Shown here in pieces: positions 1 to 7,587 of a stretch of 42,432 nt of DNA. A program made the position numbers and the translations under genes. The stretch's first letter is position 1. Each line of letters opens with the position of its first letter. The notes below the pieces were generated by a model. It was not told the origin of the DNA and did no database searches. It saw only the letters and a program-made list of their open reading frames with translations. The DNA is taken from contig NZVD01000081.1 in the NCBI GenBank assembly GCA_002701385.1, positions 71,458 to 113,889 on the forward strand. Direction: 5' to 3'. Source of the DNA: Rhodopirellula sp. GTDB taxonomy: Bacteria; Planctomycetota; Planctomycetia; Pirellulales; Pirellulaceae.

Positions 1-1248
1 GCTGCGATGTTTGCCCCCAAACCATTAGGGCTGACGGCAGCAGATGACTGGACTGTTGAAATGGAAACCAAAGGCTTTCCTGAACTTAAACAACTCTACA
101 CGCTTCTCGGAAAGAAAGAGAATCTCCACCTGGAAGCTCACCTGAATTATCCCCACAACTATAACTATGTTTGTCGAAAAGCCATGTATGCTTTTATGAA
201 TGAACACCTTGGACTTGGCTACCGGGAAGTTCCACCAGAACGTGACTATGTCTATCAGGCACAGGAAGATCTCACCGTCTGGAATGACGAACATCCAGCT
301 CCTCAGGGAGGTGAGGATTTCGAAGCAACCATGCTACAAAGCTGGCATGACGACTCTCAGGAAAAGCTTGAACGCCTGATTCCAAAACAACCTAAGACTC
401 TGAGGGAGTTTAAGGAAATTGTGGGAGGTGGCATTGATATCGTGGTGGGGCAGGGACTTCCCAAAGCGACTCGACTCGACTGGAAACAAACATACAAACA
501 AAGTAATAACGGATGTCTCGAAATAGGTGGTACTCTTTCCAATCTTGATTCAAACAGTGCAAATCCCATTTTGTTTCTCTACCCTGAAGTCTGGAATCAA
601 AAAGTCGTCCTTTGGGTTACCGAAACAGGGAAGGCTGGCCTATACCTTGACGACGGCTCCTTAATACCCGCAGTCCAATCACTCATTGACCAACAATACT
701 GTGTCGTGGGAGTCGACTTGCTTTATCAGGGTGAATTCCTTACCGATGGAAAGGCACCTGAGCGAACTCGCCGCGTGGATTCCACAACTCGGGAAGCTGC
801 TGCTTATAGCTTCGGCTTCAACCACACTCTGTTTGCCCGTCGCACCCATGACATCCTCACCACCGTGTCCTTTATCTTCCATCACGAATCGCTTCCTGAA
901 GAAATCTCACTCGTAGCACTCGATGGAACTGGGCCGCTCGCCATTGCCGCTCGGTCTCAGGCTCGGGGAGTGGTCAGCAAACTGGCAGCCAATTCAAACG
1001 GTTTCCGCTTCTCTCAGGTCAACGACATTCACTCACCCAGTTTTCTTCCCGGAGGCGCAAAATACTTCGACCTACCTGGCATGTTGGCCGTCGCATCGCC
1101 GAAGCCAATTTGGCTCGCTGGGGAAGACCAATTACCAATGGTCGTCGAGAAGGCTTATAGAGCCGGGAAGGGGAGTGGTCAAATCAGAATGCAGAAACAG
1201 GCCGACGCTTCTGCAGCTGTGAACTGGATCACCCAGAACCAGAATTAA
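1..1248 (+). CDS. Secreted acetylxylan-esterase-like alpha/beta hydrolase, C-terminal part (5' end outside window)
   Basis: The frame is open to the left edge (two Ala codons before the first Met at 7), so this is the C-terminal part of a longer gene. The visible start matches the end of an alpha/beta-hydrolase domain: the segment APKPLGLTAADDW carries the likely acid residue (Asp13/14 from the Met) and NYPHNYN carries the likely catalytic His (about residue 50). The same order is seen in the full-length 702-residue hydrolase at 32268-34376, followed there too by a linker and a second hydrolase-like half. In that second half the usual nucleophile elbow reads DGTGPLA, without Ser, so it looks catalytically degenerate. 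Such proteins are probably exported and act on acylated polysaccharides. The family call is by motif order; the substrate is inferred. Confidence 0.75.
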   Translation, partial: AAMFAPKPLGLTAADDWTVEMETKGFPELKQLYTLLGKKENLHLEAHLNYPHNYNYVCRKAMYAFMNEHLGLGYREVPPERDYVYQAQEDLTVWNDEHPAPQGGEDFEATMLQSWHDDSQEKLERLIPKQPKTLREFKEIVGGGIDIVVGQGLPKATRLDWKQTYKQSNNGCLEIGGTLSNLDSNSANPILFLYPEVWNQKVVLWVTETGKAGLYLDDGSLIPAVQSLIDQQYCVVGVDLLYQGEFLTDGKAPERTRRVDSTTREAAAYSFGFNHTLFARRTHDILTTVSFIFHHESLPEEISLVALDGTGPLAIAARSQARGVVSKLAANSNGFRFSQVNDIHSPSFLPGGAKYFDLPGMLAVASPKPIWLAGEDQLPMVVEKAYRAGKGSGQIRMQKQADASAAVNWITQNQN

Positions 1249-1342
1249 ACGCAGGTTACCTCCTCTTTTCAAGGATCGGAAAGTGCTTTCTGCCTGCAGT
1301 CAAAACCGGCCAGCCGAATTCGTTTACCGTATCAATCTTAAC

Positions 1343-1534
1343 TCAATTGGATGAGTCAAGATTGGGCGTCATTCGCTCCCATCCACATGCTGGAATGTCA
1401 CCAAATTCGTGTTCCAGCTGTTCCAGTTCATCTGATAGTGAAAAGCTGAAATCGAAATATTCTTCGAGCCCAACAGTAATGCGTCCGAGACCGTGTTCCT
1501 CTAACAGGACGACGCGGAGTTCAACATGATCCAT
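1343..1534 (-). CDS. Small hypothetical protein (63 aa)
   Basis: I chose the internal ATG (MDHVELRVVLLEEHG) because a strong Shine-Dalgarno (AAGGAGAGAG) sits just upstream of it; the longer reading frame to 1597 would place that site inside the gene. The product is acidic, with no signal peptide or membrane segment. A hydrophobic N-terminal strand (VELRVVLLEEHGLGRITVGL) is followed by an acidic, probably helical stretch rich in Leu and Glu and a C-terminal segment with one Cys. It is convergent with the preceding hydrolase and divergent from the FlgM-like gene. I do not recognise a named family. The good ribosome-binding site and protein-like composition support a real gene, but no function can be assigned. 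Confidence 0.55.
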   Translation of the reverse strand: MDHVELRVVLLEEHGLGRITVGLEEYFDFSFSLSDELEQLEHEFGDIPACGWERMTPNLDSSN

Positions 1535-1837
1535 CGTCTCTCTCCTTCTGCATGAATGACTGATTCTCAACCCCGACATGGTAAGATGAATTGTCATCTG
1601 CCTCTCTACCTATTATTTTCAACGACATAATCAGCAGACTAGTTCAGCCCAATTCCAAATTCTTTTATTTGAGGGTAATTTAGAGATAAAATAGGGCATT
1701 TAGCTACAATGGGGGCAACAATTAAATAACCCAAAAGAGTGGACAATTGGATTGGACTTGTCTCCCCGATTCAGTTTTTCTATACTTCTGAGGCTAAACC
1801 TAATGTTTTCCCTTCGTGTGTGGCCAAGGTATTTATC
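1535..1837. other. AT-rich intergenic region between divergent small gene and flgM-like gene
   Basis: About 300 bases without a convincing gene. It is AT-rich and must hold the promoters for the minus-strand small protein and the plus-strand FlgM-like gene. An in-frame upstream extension of the FlgM reading frame begins at 1739, but its translation does not look protein-like. I could not identify a clear sigma-28 promoter. Confidence 0.4.
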
Positions 1838-2134
1838 ATGCAAATCAACGGTATCAATGGAGCTCAGCCTGTTAACCCGACGAGCCAGGTAGAATCAGCC
1901 AAGGCGACTCAGGCAACTTCGATTACCACTCCTACTGATCAAGTAGATATCTCTGCCGAAGCAGAGCTTAATAGCCAGACTATCGAAATGATCGATCAAC
2001 TCCAAATTCAGGATCTACCTGAAATTCGGACTGATCGCGTTGCCCAGATTCGTGAAGCCATTGAATCTGGTACATATGAAACTGAAGAGAAGCTTAATGT
2101 TGCTATTGATCGGTTACTCGATGAAATCGGTTAA
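1838..2134 (+). CDS. flgM: FlgM-like flagellar anti-sigma factor (98 aa)
   Basis: The product starts with a disordered, Ser/Thr/Gln-rich N-terminus (MQINGINGAQPVNPTSQ) and ends in the short helical region typical of the FlgM family (RVAQIREAIESGTYETEEK followed by an amphipathic helix ending LLDEIG). Its length matches FlgM, which binds and inhibits the flagellar sigma factor (sigma-28/FliA) until the hook is complete and FlgM is exported. I chose the ATG at 1838, with AAGG about 10 bases upstream; the frame extends upstream to 1739 but that part looks random. No flagellar structural gene is next to it: it lies alone before a Fur regulator and is followed by a good terminator. The family call rests on the C-terminal motif and the length. 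Confidence 0.75.
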   Translation: MQINGINGAQPVNPTSQVESAKATQATSITTPTDQVDISAEAELNSQTIEMIDQLQIQDLPEIRTDRVAQIREAIESGTYETEEKLNVAIDRLLDEIG

Positions 2135-2166
2135 ACCCGCTATACTAATTAAAGTGAACTTATGTC

Positions 2167-2199
2167 AATGCTCGGCTTAGTAGGCTGAGCATTCTTTTT
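2167..2199 (+). terminator. Intrinsic terminator after flgM-like gene
   Basis: A stem of about ten base pairs (AATGCTCGGC paired with GGCTGAGCATT, with a G-T wobble) and a small loop is directly followed by CTTTTT. It lies 33 bases after the flgM-like stop codon. The fur-like frame could in principle begin at a TTG inside the T run, which argues for the later ATG as the fur start. Confidence 0.85.
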
Positions 2200-2233
2200 G
2201 TGGTTAAGCAAAGGCAGATCGGCCCCGGTTAAC

Positions 2234-2737
2234 ATGGAGCAGAATTTTACCCTCGGAGATGTCCAGGTTTCAATGACGCCGGAAGAGCGTTTTGACGAGT
2301 ATCTACAAAGCAAAGGAATGCGAAATACTCAACAACGCCGGAATTTGATGGACATCGTTTACTCGCGACACGAGCACTTTGACGCGGATACTCTGATCGA
2401 ACAACTGCCTCGCAAAGGCGATTCGGGTTATGTCAGTCGCCCTACCGTCTATCGCACGCTGGCCGAGTTTGTGGACGCAGGCCTACTGCGCAAGTTCGAA
2501 TTAGATGGACGTGCAGTCTACGAGCATGACTATGGGTATCCGCAGCATGACCATTTGCACTGTACGGTCTGCGACGAGCTATTTGAATTTCAAAGCGATG
2601 AATTACTAGAGTTGCGCCGTAATGTGGCTCAGAAACACCGATTCCGAGTCACCAGTCACCGCTTGATCATCAGCGGGGTTTGTGAAAGGTGCAGTCGTAC
2701 ACCTCGACGCAAACGACGCAAACAGGATCTCATCTAG
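2234..2737 (+). CDS. fur: Fur family transcriptional regulator (167 aa)
   Basis: A metal-responsive DNA-binding repressor of the Fur/Zur/PerR superfamily. The N-terminal winged helix covers roughly residues 15-95 (MRNTQQRRNLMDIVY, then the recognition segment SRPTVYRTLAEF). The C-terminal half holds the metal and dimer sites: HDHLHCTVC (His105, His107, His109, Cys110, Cys113) and a second Cys pair (Cys150, Cys153), the pattern of the structural zinc site. The tail is unusually basic (TPRRKRRK). The sequence alone does not decide between iron, zinc and peroxide sensing. I chose the ATG at 2234; another ATG at 2273 is possible. The upstream TTG at 2198 lies in the terminator and is rejected. 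Confidence 0.9.
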   Translation: MEQNFTLGDVQVSMTPEERFDEYLQSKGMRNTQQRRNLMDIVYSRHEHFDADTLIEQLPRKGDSGYVSRPTVYRTLAEFVDAGLLRKFELDGRAVYEHDYGYPQHDHLHCTVCDELFEFQSDELLELRRNVAQKHRFRVTSHRLIISGVCERCSRTPRRKRRKQDLI

Positions 2738-2771
2738 CCATCTAGACATGTGACAATGGAACAGTTGTCAG

Positions 2772-2923
2772 TTTAGACAATTGGGTTCAAAAACCATTGA
2801 AATGACAAACTGCTATCTTGGCTTCTATAGTGGAGGACGGAGTTTATCCGTCGAAGCCCAAAGGGTGAAGGTGGAACGGACAAGCTCAATTGCTCTCAAA
2901 CTTTGGCCTGCCAATTGTCTAAA
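2772..2923. repeat. Dispersed MITE-like/structured repeat, copy A, with 13-bp terminal inverted repeats
   Basis: Perfect 13-bp inverted repeats, TTTAGACAATTGG (2772-2784) and CCAATTGTCTAAA (2911-2923), bound a 152-bp element. Its left arm (2781-2825) and right arm (2841-2922) are about 90 percent identical to a second copy at 26762-26926, while the centre differs. Internally GGCTTC and GAAGCC can form an outer stem around GACGG/CCGTC. It sits between the fur-like gene and purB, and its downstream flank runs to the purB stop codon. I found no clear target-site duplication. Confidence 0.8.
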
Positions 2924-2983
2924 TGTCCACCATTTTGCCCGTCGTAGTCCGAAAGACGAAGTCGGGACCAACTGGTTAAATGG

Positions 2984-4408
2984 TTAAACGTTCACATCTG
3001 CATCAAGCTCGTCTTCCAGATACTTCTCGCGGATCGGTTGAATGACCTCTGCCACAAAATCTTGAACTTGCTCTGGAGAGCGTCCGACAAATTGCATTGG
3101 ATCCATCAAGGCAGACAAATCAATCCCTGCGAAAGCCTCATCCTGAGCCAGACGATCCAGTAGATCGTTCGCTTGCCCCTGCTGTTTCACTTCAGCTGCA
3201 GCGTCCTGACTATGCTGGCGTATGCGTTCGTGTAGATCTTGACGATCGCCACCCGCTGCCACCGCCGCCATCAGAATGTTCTCCGTCGCCATAAATGGGA
3301 GTTCGTCGTTGAGATTTTTAGCAATCACTTTTGGGTAGGTCACCAATCCGGCACAGACGTTTTGCAATAGAATCAAAACCGAATCGATTGCCAGGAAGGA
3401 CTGCGGTAAAACCAAACGTCTGTTGGCGCTATCATCCAAAGTTCGTTCCATCCATTGTGTCGCCAGCGTATTGGCTGTGCTGGATTGTAAACTCATGACA
3501 TATCGACTCAAGGCACAAATGCGTTCACTGCGCATCGGATTCCGCTTATAAGCCATCGCCGAAGAACCAATCTGATGCTTCTCGAAGGGTTCCTCCAGTT
3601 CCTTGCGATTAGCCAGTAAACGCAGGTCGGATGCCATCTTATGAGCACTCTGAGCAATACCGGACAGTGAGTCCAGAATTTGAGCGTCCACTTTGCGGGA
3701 ATAGGTTTGGCCAGTAACAGCATAACTAGTGGCAAATCCAAGTTTCTCGGCAACTTTTTGCTCCAGCGATTTTACTTTCTCATGATCTCCATCAAACAGT
3801 TTGAGGAAACTTGCCTGAGTGCCTGTCGTCCCTTTAGTACTCCTGGCCTTCATGCCATCGATACGATACTGAATGTCTTCGAGGTCCATGGCGAAGTCAT
3901 ACGCCCACAGGCAGGCTCGCTTCCCAACGGTGGTAGGTTGAGCGGGCTGGAGGTGGGTAAACCCGAGTGTTGCCAATGAGCGATTCTCGGTAGCAAATGT
4001 CCCCAAAGCATCTAAGACTGCTGCCAGACGCTTACGTACATAGATTAGAGCTTCCCGCAATAAGATGACATCGGTGTTGTCCGTGACAAAACAACTCGTG
4101 GCTCCAAGATGGATGATCGGGCGGGCATCAGGGCATACATCTCCGTAGGTGTGCACATGTGCCATAACATCGTGACGTAGTTTTTTCTCGTATTCCCGAG
4201 CCACATCGAAGTCGATATTGTCGACTTCAGCTTTCAATTGACCAATTTGTTCATCGGTAATGGGCAGTCCCAATTCCTGCTCGGCCTCGGCTAACGCAAT
4301 CCACATTCGACGCCACGTGGAGAACTTACGCTGAGGACTAAATATCTCAGCCATTTCGGCGGATGCGTAGCGAGTGATTAGAGGGTTTTGATATTTGTCG
4401 TGTGACAC
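2984..4408 (-). CDS. purB: Adenylosuccinate lyase (474 aa)
   Basis: A cytoplasmic enzyme of the fumarase/aspartase superfamily. It cleaves SAICAR to AICAR and adenylosuccinate to AMP, releasing fumarate, at two points of purine synthesis. The N-terminal part has the family segments [16 protein letters not shown] and [14 protein letters not shown], and the superfamily signature [15 protein letters not shown] with its mobile catalytic loop Ser is at about residues 282-296. Length is normal. The start is GTG. The gene stands alone, with the KDG kinase 114 bases upstream on the same strand. Its stop codon abuts the flank of the dispersed repeat. Confidence 0.95.
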   Translation of the reverse strand: MSHDKYQNPLITRYASAEMAEIFSPQRKFSTWRRMWIALAEAEQELGLPITDEQIGQLKAEVDNIDFDVAREYEKKLRHDVMAHVHTYGDVCPDARPIIHLGATSCFVTDNTDVILLREALIYVRKRLAAVLDALGTFATENRSLATLGFTHLQPAQPTTVGKRACLWAYDFAMDLEDIQYRIDGMKARSTKGTTGTQASFLKLFDGDHEKVKSLEQKVAEKLGFATSYAVTGQTYSRKVDAQILDSLSGIAQSAHKMASDLRLLANRKELEEPFEKHQIGSSAMAYKRNPMRSERICALSRYVMSLQSSTANTLATQWMERTLDDSANRRLVLPQSFLAIDSVLILLQNVCAGLVTYPKVIAKNLNDELPFMATENILMAAVAAGGDRQDLHERIRQHSQDAAAEVKQQGQANDLLDRLAQDEAFAGIDLSALMDPMQFVGRSPEQVQDFVAEVIQPIREKYLEDELDADVNV

Positions 4409-4522
4409 GCCAACTGTCTCCAGTGTTAAGGAAATAATAAACTTTCGCTCGTATTTTACGTCAACTTGGCAATCCTGCGAAGCAGACAGCCAAGACAGTT
4501 AGATGGTATCTCTTGCATCCAC

Positions 4523-5605
4523 CTAGCGTTGTACTCGGCCAGTGGCATTCCCGCCGGCCAACGCTTCTACTTCTGCTACAGTGATGTAATTAAAGTCGCC
4601 TTTGATCGAATGTTTAAGGCAACTAGCAGCCACCGCAAAATCCAGCACTTCCTGAAGGGATGTATATTTAGAGTCATTTAACGCGTGCAGTAGGCCGGCA
4701 GCAAACGAGTCACCACCTCCAACACGGTCAACAATGTGTCCAATCCTGAACGCTTCGTATTCACCAGCCGCATTCAACGGTGAGAAGGCTGCTTCTCCAC
4801 CTGCTTCATACAGCATGGCACCCCAATTGTTATGATCAGCGGAAACACTTTCACGCAGAGTAATCGCAACTCGCTTTACATTCGGGTACTTGGCAACGAT
4901 TTGCTGAGCCACATCCTGATAAGCGTTAACATTCAGATGCCCGCTGGTCACGTCGGTATCTGCGGGATGGATATCCAGCACGTCAGCAGCATCTTCCTCG
5001 TTTCCAATGACTACATCCACATACGGGAGCACCTCGGCCATACATTGCCGAGCAAGTGGTTGCCCCTGAATTTCCGGATGCCACTTCCAAAGTTTCTTAC
5101 GAAAATTCAAGTCACATGAAATTTCTACTCCGGCCGCTTTCGCCTGTTTCACTAAAGCCAGATTGGCTTCGTATGCCTGCTGGCTAATGGCCGGAGTGAT
5201 CCCTGAAATATGGAGCCAGTGAACGTCTTCAAGAATGGCGGCGAAGTCATATTCGGTTGACTCTGCAAGCGAGACACTACTGTATGCACGGTCATACAAA
5301 ACCGTCGATCCTCGTTGATTCGCGCCACACTCAACATAGTAAACCCCCAGACGGCCATCACGTATCAGAATCCTGGAAGTGTCCACCCCCAGCCCACGCA
5401 GCGAGGTTGTAAGGCTATCGGCCAACGCATTGTCGGGAAGGGCAGTGACGTACCTCGCTTGATTTCCGAACATCGCCAGAGAAGCACATACGTTGGCTTC
5501 TCCACCTCCCCAAGTAATCTCCACACGCCCTGGAAGCACCTGCCGCAATCGCAGTTTGTGTTCCGGGGCAATTCGCATCATGACTTCGCCAAATCCAAGA
5601 AACAT
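4523..5605 (-). CDS. kdgK: PfkB-family sugar kinase, probably 2-keto-3-deoxygluconate kinase (360 aa)
   Basis: A ribokinase-family carbohydrate kinase. The substrate-binding N-terminus reads MFLGFGEVMMRIAP and WGGGEANVCASLAMFG; the C-terminal catalytic motif DRVGGGDSFAAGLLHAL holds the anion hole and catalytic Asp. The proportions match bacterial KdgK, which phosphorylates 2-keto-3-deoxygluconate to KDPG. An Eda-type KDPG aldolase is present in the same window (37660-38304), which fits this substrate, but it is not adjacent. The family also includes fructokinases and ribokinases, so the substrate is an inference. It lies on the minus strand between an HD phosphohydrolase and purB, with gaps of 71 and 114 bases, so co-transcription is possible but unproven. 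Confidence 0.8.
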   Translation of the reverse strand: MFLGFGEVMMRIAPEHKLRLRQVLPGRVEITWGGGEANVCASLAMFGNQARYVTALPDNALADSLTTSLRGLGVDTSRILIRDGRLGVYYVECGANQRGSTVLYDRAYSSVSLAESTEYDFAAILEDVHWLHISGITPAISQQAYEANLALVKQAKAAGVEISCDLNFRKKLWKWHPEIQGQPLARQCMAEVLPYVDVVIGNEEDAADVLDIHPADTDVTSGHLNVNAYQDVAQQIVAKYPNVKRVAITLRESVSADHNNWGAMLYEAGGEAAFSPLNAAGEYEAFRIGHIVDRVGGGDSFAAGLLHALNDSKYTSLQEVLDFAVAASCLKHSIKGDFNYITVAEVEALAGGNATGRVQR

Positions 5606-5676
5606 CGAGTATCCTTCAACTATTTTTTTACTGAGAGTTATTCAATTCTCTAGCCTACACAAAGAGAGAGACTATT

Positions 5677-7077
5677 TTACATATTTGTTAGGTCGTCCTC
5701 ACCATGACCTGAAAGTTGTTGCAAGGCGGCCGCCAACTCCGCCTGAAACTGCATATCTCGAGCATAGACTCGACAGATCCGCTGAGCGACAGGCTGACGG
5801 TCCACTAGTTCATGACTGGTCAACGGACGAATTTGTTCTGCAGCAGAATCATATAAATAATTCTGCCCGCTAACCGGTCCCTGAACTAGAGGACGAAAAA
5901 TGTGTCGGGCAATATCGATTCGCAAATCTAAATCCTGGATGGAGGCCGGAAGAAACGCTCGCAGCTTCTTTTCTACAAATTCCTGATCTGTAAAGATGCT
6001 GCTGGCTTCATGGTCCCCTTCATCGAACGTCATCGTTCGCTGGCATACCATAACCCATGGAATTTGGCAGCGTAGGATTTCCTGCCAACGTTCACCCAGC
6101 TCACCTCGTTGACCAGACTCCTCTTGCCAGCGAGCGACATCGACCAGCAGAGATGCCTCGGTCAGTTGTTGATACTGGTCTAAATGTTCCCGCGGGTTGC
6201 CGGGAAATAGCAATGGCATGGATTGAGCAAAGACATCGGCTAGTGCGATATCGATACCACGCACACTGCGGTGAAAGTAAACGTTGCGAAAAAGTTCTGC
6301 TCGAGCTCCCATAAACCTGAGCAACGCATGGATTCCACGATCATGAATCGTCAGACCTTCTTGGCTGAAAAATGAATAACGGATAAGCCGTTCCAGATCG
6401 TATGACCGTTGACTGTAGCCTGTCATATAGGCATCCCGCAGTACAAAATCCATATTGTCCACGGTATAAATACCACTCAATAAGCTACGCAGAAAAAGAA
6501 GCCACTGCGGCCGATCTTCTTGATGATTGGCCGGTCGCTGAATGATCCAGGCGACATGTTCAGGATCGAATTGTTCATCAGGCTCCAGTTGACTATTGGG
6601 ATTACCACGTAAATGCTGGAGCAGACTACCGAGTTGCTCACGGATGATTTGAGCACCTAACGATTCGTGCGTCTCTCCAAATTGACGCAGGTAATGCTCA
6701 TCAAAGAAATGGCCAAATGGTCCATGACCTACATCGTGAAGTAAACCGGACATACGCATCAGGGTTTCGACATACCCTAAGCTCGGAACGTCATCACAAA
6801 CCTGTTTCAAGCTTGGGTAAAGACTCTGCACCCAACGACTCGCCAAATGCATTACACCTAAGATGTGCTGAAAACGTGAGTGTTCGGCCGTAGGATAGAT
6901 CCACCAAGCTGTCTGGAGCTGATGAATATGACGCATCCTTTGTACCCAGGGATGATTGATCACATCCTGTTCATAGACTTCAGCAGACAAGGCTGCATCA
7001 CGTTTACTTCCTTTTCCAACCGGAATATAGCCGTGGATGGGGTCGTGAATCAGGGCTTCTAAATGAAAATCATGCAT
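5677..7077 (-). CDS. HD-domain phosphohydrolase (466 aa)
   Basis: A cytoplasmic metal-dependent phosphohydrolase of the HD superfamily, in the branch with dGTPase-like and YdhJ-like proteins. The opening segment (ALIHDPIHGYIPV) is typical of this branch. Metal ligands are visible: the HSRFQHILGVMHLA segment (His66, His71), LLHDVGHGPFGH (His114-Asp115) and a later Asp in TVDNMDFVLRDAYMTG. The remaining C-terminal part is helical and variable. The substrate cannot be read from the sequence: dNTPs or other phosphoesters are possible. It is followed after 71 bases by the KDG kinase gene on the same strand. Confidence 0.85.
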   Translation of the reverse strand: MHDFHLEALIHDPIHGYIPVGKGSKRDAALSAEVYEQDVINHPWVQRMRHIHQLQTAWWIYPTAEHSRFQHILGVMHLASRWVQSLYPSLKQVCDDVPSLGYVETLMRMSGLLHDVGHGPFGHFFDEHYLRQFGETHESLGAQIIREQLGSLLQHLRGNPNSQLEPDEQFDPEHVAWIIQRPANHQEDRPQWLLFLRSLLSGIYTVDNMDFVLRDAYMTGYSQRSYDLERLIRYSFFSQEGLTIHDRGIHALLRFMGARAELFRNVYFHRSVRGIDIALADVFAQSMPLLFPGNPREHLDQYQQLTEASLLVDVARWQEESGQRGELGERWQEILRCQIPWVMVCQRTMTFDEGDHEASSIFTDQEFVEKKLRAFLPASIQDLDLRIDIARHIFRPLVQGPVSGQNYLYDSAAEQIRPLTSHELVDRQPVAQRICRVYARDMQFQAELAAALQQLSGHGEDDLTNM

Positions 7078-7587
7078 AGCACGATTGTAACAAGTGTCGA
7101 TTCTTGCGTGTCCCGGTCTTTGACTGGAAAAAAAGTTCAGAGCTAGAGATTAGAGCTAGAGCACCATTCTCACTCGCTCACCCCTCGTATTCGGGGATTA
7201 AGTACGATTCCCTTCATCGATCGTCGACTGACTAATGCACAAGTTGGCCAAACAATGTTAAACTGCGCTAGCTATACCACTTATTTAATGTGATCTCTGA
7301 GCGAAACACCCAAGATTGGGACAATCCATACCAGTACTATTCACGTTAAAAACGTTATTTCACCGATAGATGTAAGAGTTCGGAAAAATACCGGGTGTGC
7401 AAACCTGAATCCTGAATTTCACCAGGATTACTTAACTGGTAAATTTTCCCAACAAATTGCCCAAACAACCCGCATCTATAGTAAGTAACGGACTCTGCTC
7501 CGGCAGTAGTCGTTCTTACTAACAGGTCTAATTGATAAAGCTCGGCACATGCTCTTCAACGACCTGACAATCCGAAGGAATCGCACC
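7078..7587. other. Long divergent intergenic region with repeats and hairpins
   Basis: About 500 bases between divergent genes with no convincing coding frame. It contains a 10-bp direct repeat AGAGCTAGAG (7139-7148 and 7152-7161), a small hairpin at 7408-7429 (AATCCTG/CAGGATT) and the strong hairpin at 7479-7521 listed separately. It probably holds promoters for both flanking genes. Confidence 0.5.
7479..7521 (+). promoter_or_regulatory. Strong bulged hairpin with UCCG tetraloop in 5' leader
   Basis: The two halves pair over 18 base pairs: TAGTAAG with CTTACTA, then AAC/GTT, GACT/AGTC and CTGC/GCAG, separated by three single-base bulges and closed by a UCCG loop. It ends 66 bases before the preferred GTG start of the secreted protein. 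No U tract follows, so it is more likely a leader or stability element than a terminator. Confidence 0.55.

Noticed and set aside
2198-2233. TTG start for the fur-like gene
   Set aside because: It lies in the T run of the flgM terminator. The ATG at 2234 gives a normal Fur length.
2781-2987. 68-codon frame on the plus strand inside the dispersed repeat
   Set aside because: It begins inside the repeat arm, starts at a rare codon without a ribosome site and is not kept in copy B, where the centre differs in length. The signal is the repeat, not a gene.
7408-7429. Small hairpin AATCCTG/CAGGATT as terminator
   Set aside because: The stem is only seven pairs, no T tract follows and it lies between divergent genes, where no terminator is expected.
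7549-7587. ATG start for the large secreted protein
   Set aside because: It has no ribosome-binding site, while the GTG at 7588 has AAGGA at good spacing and a normal signal peptide.
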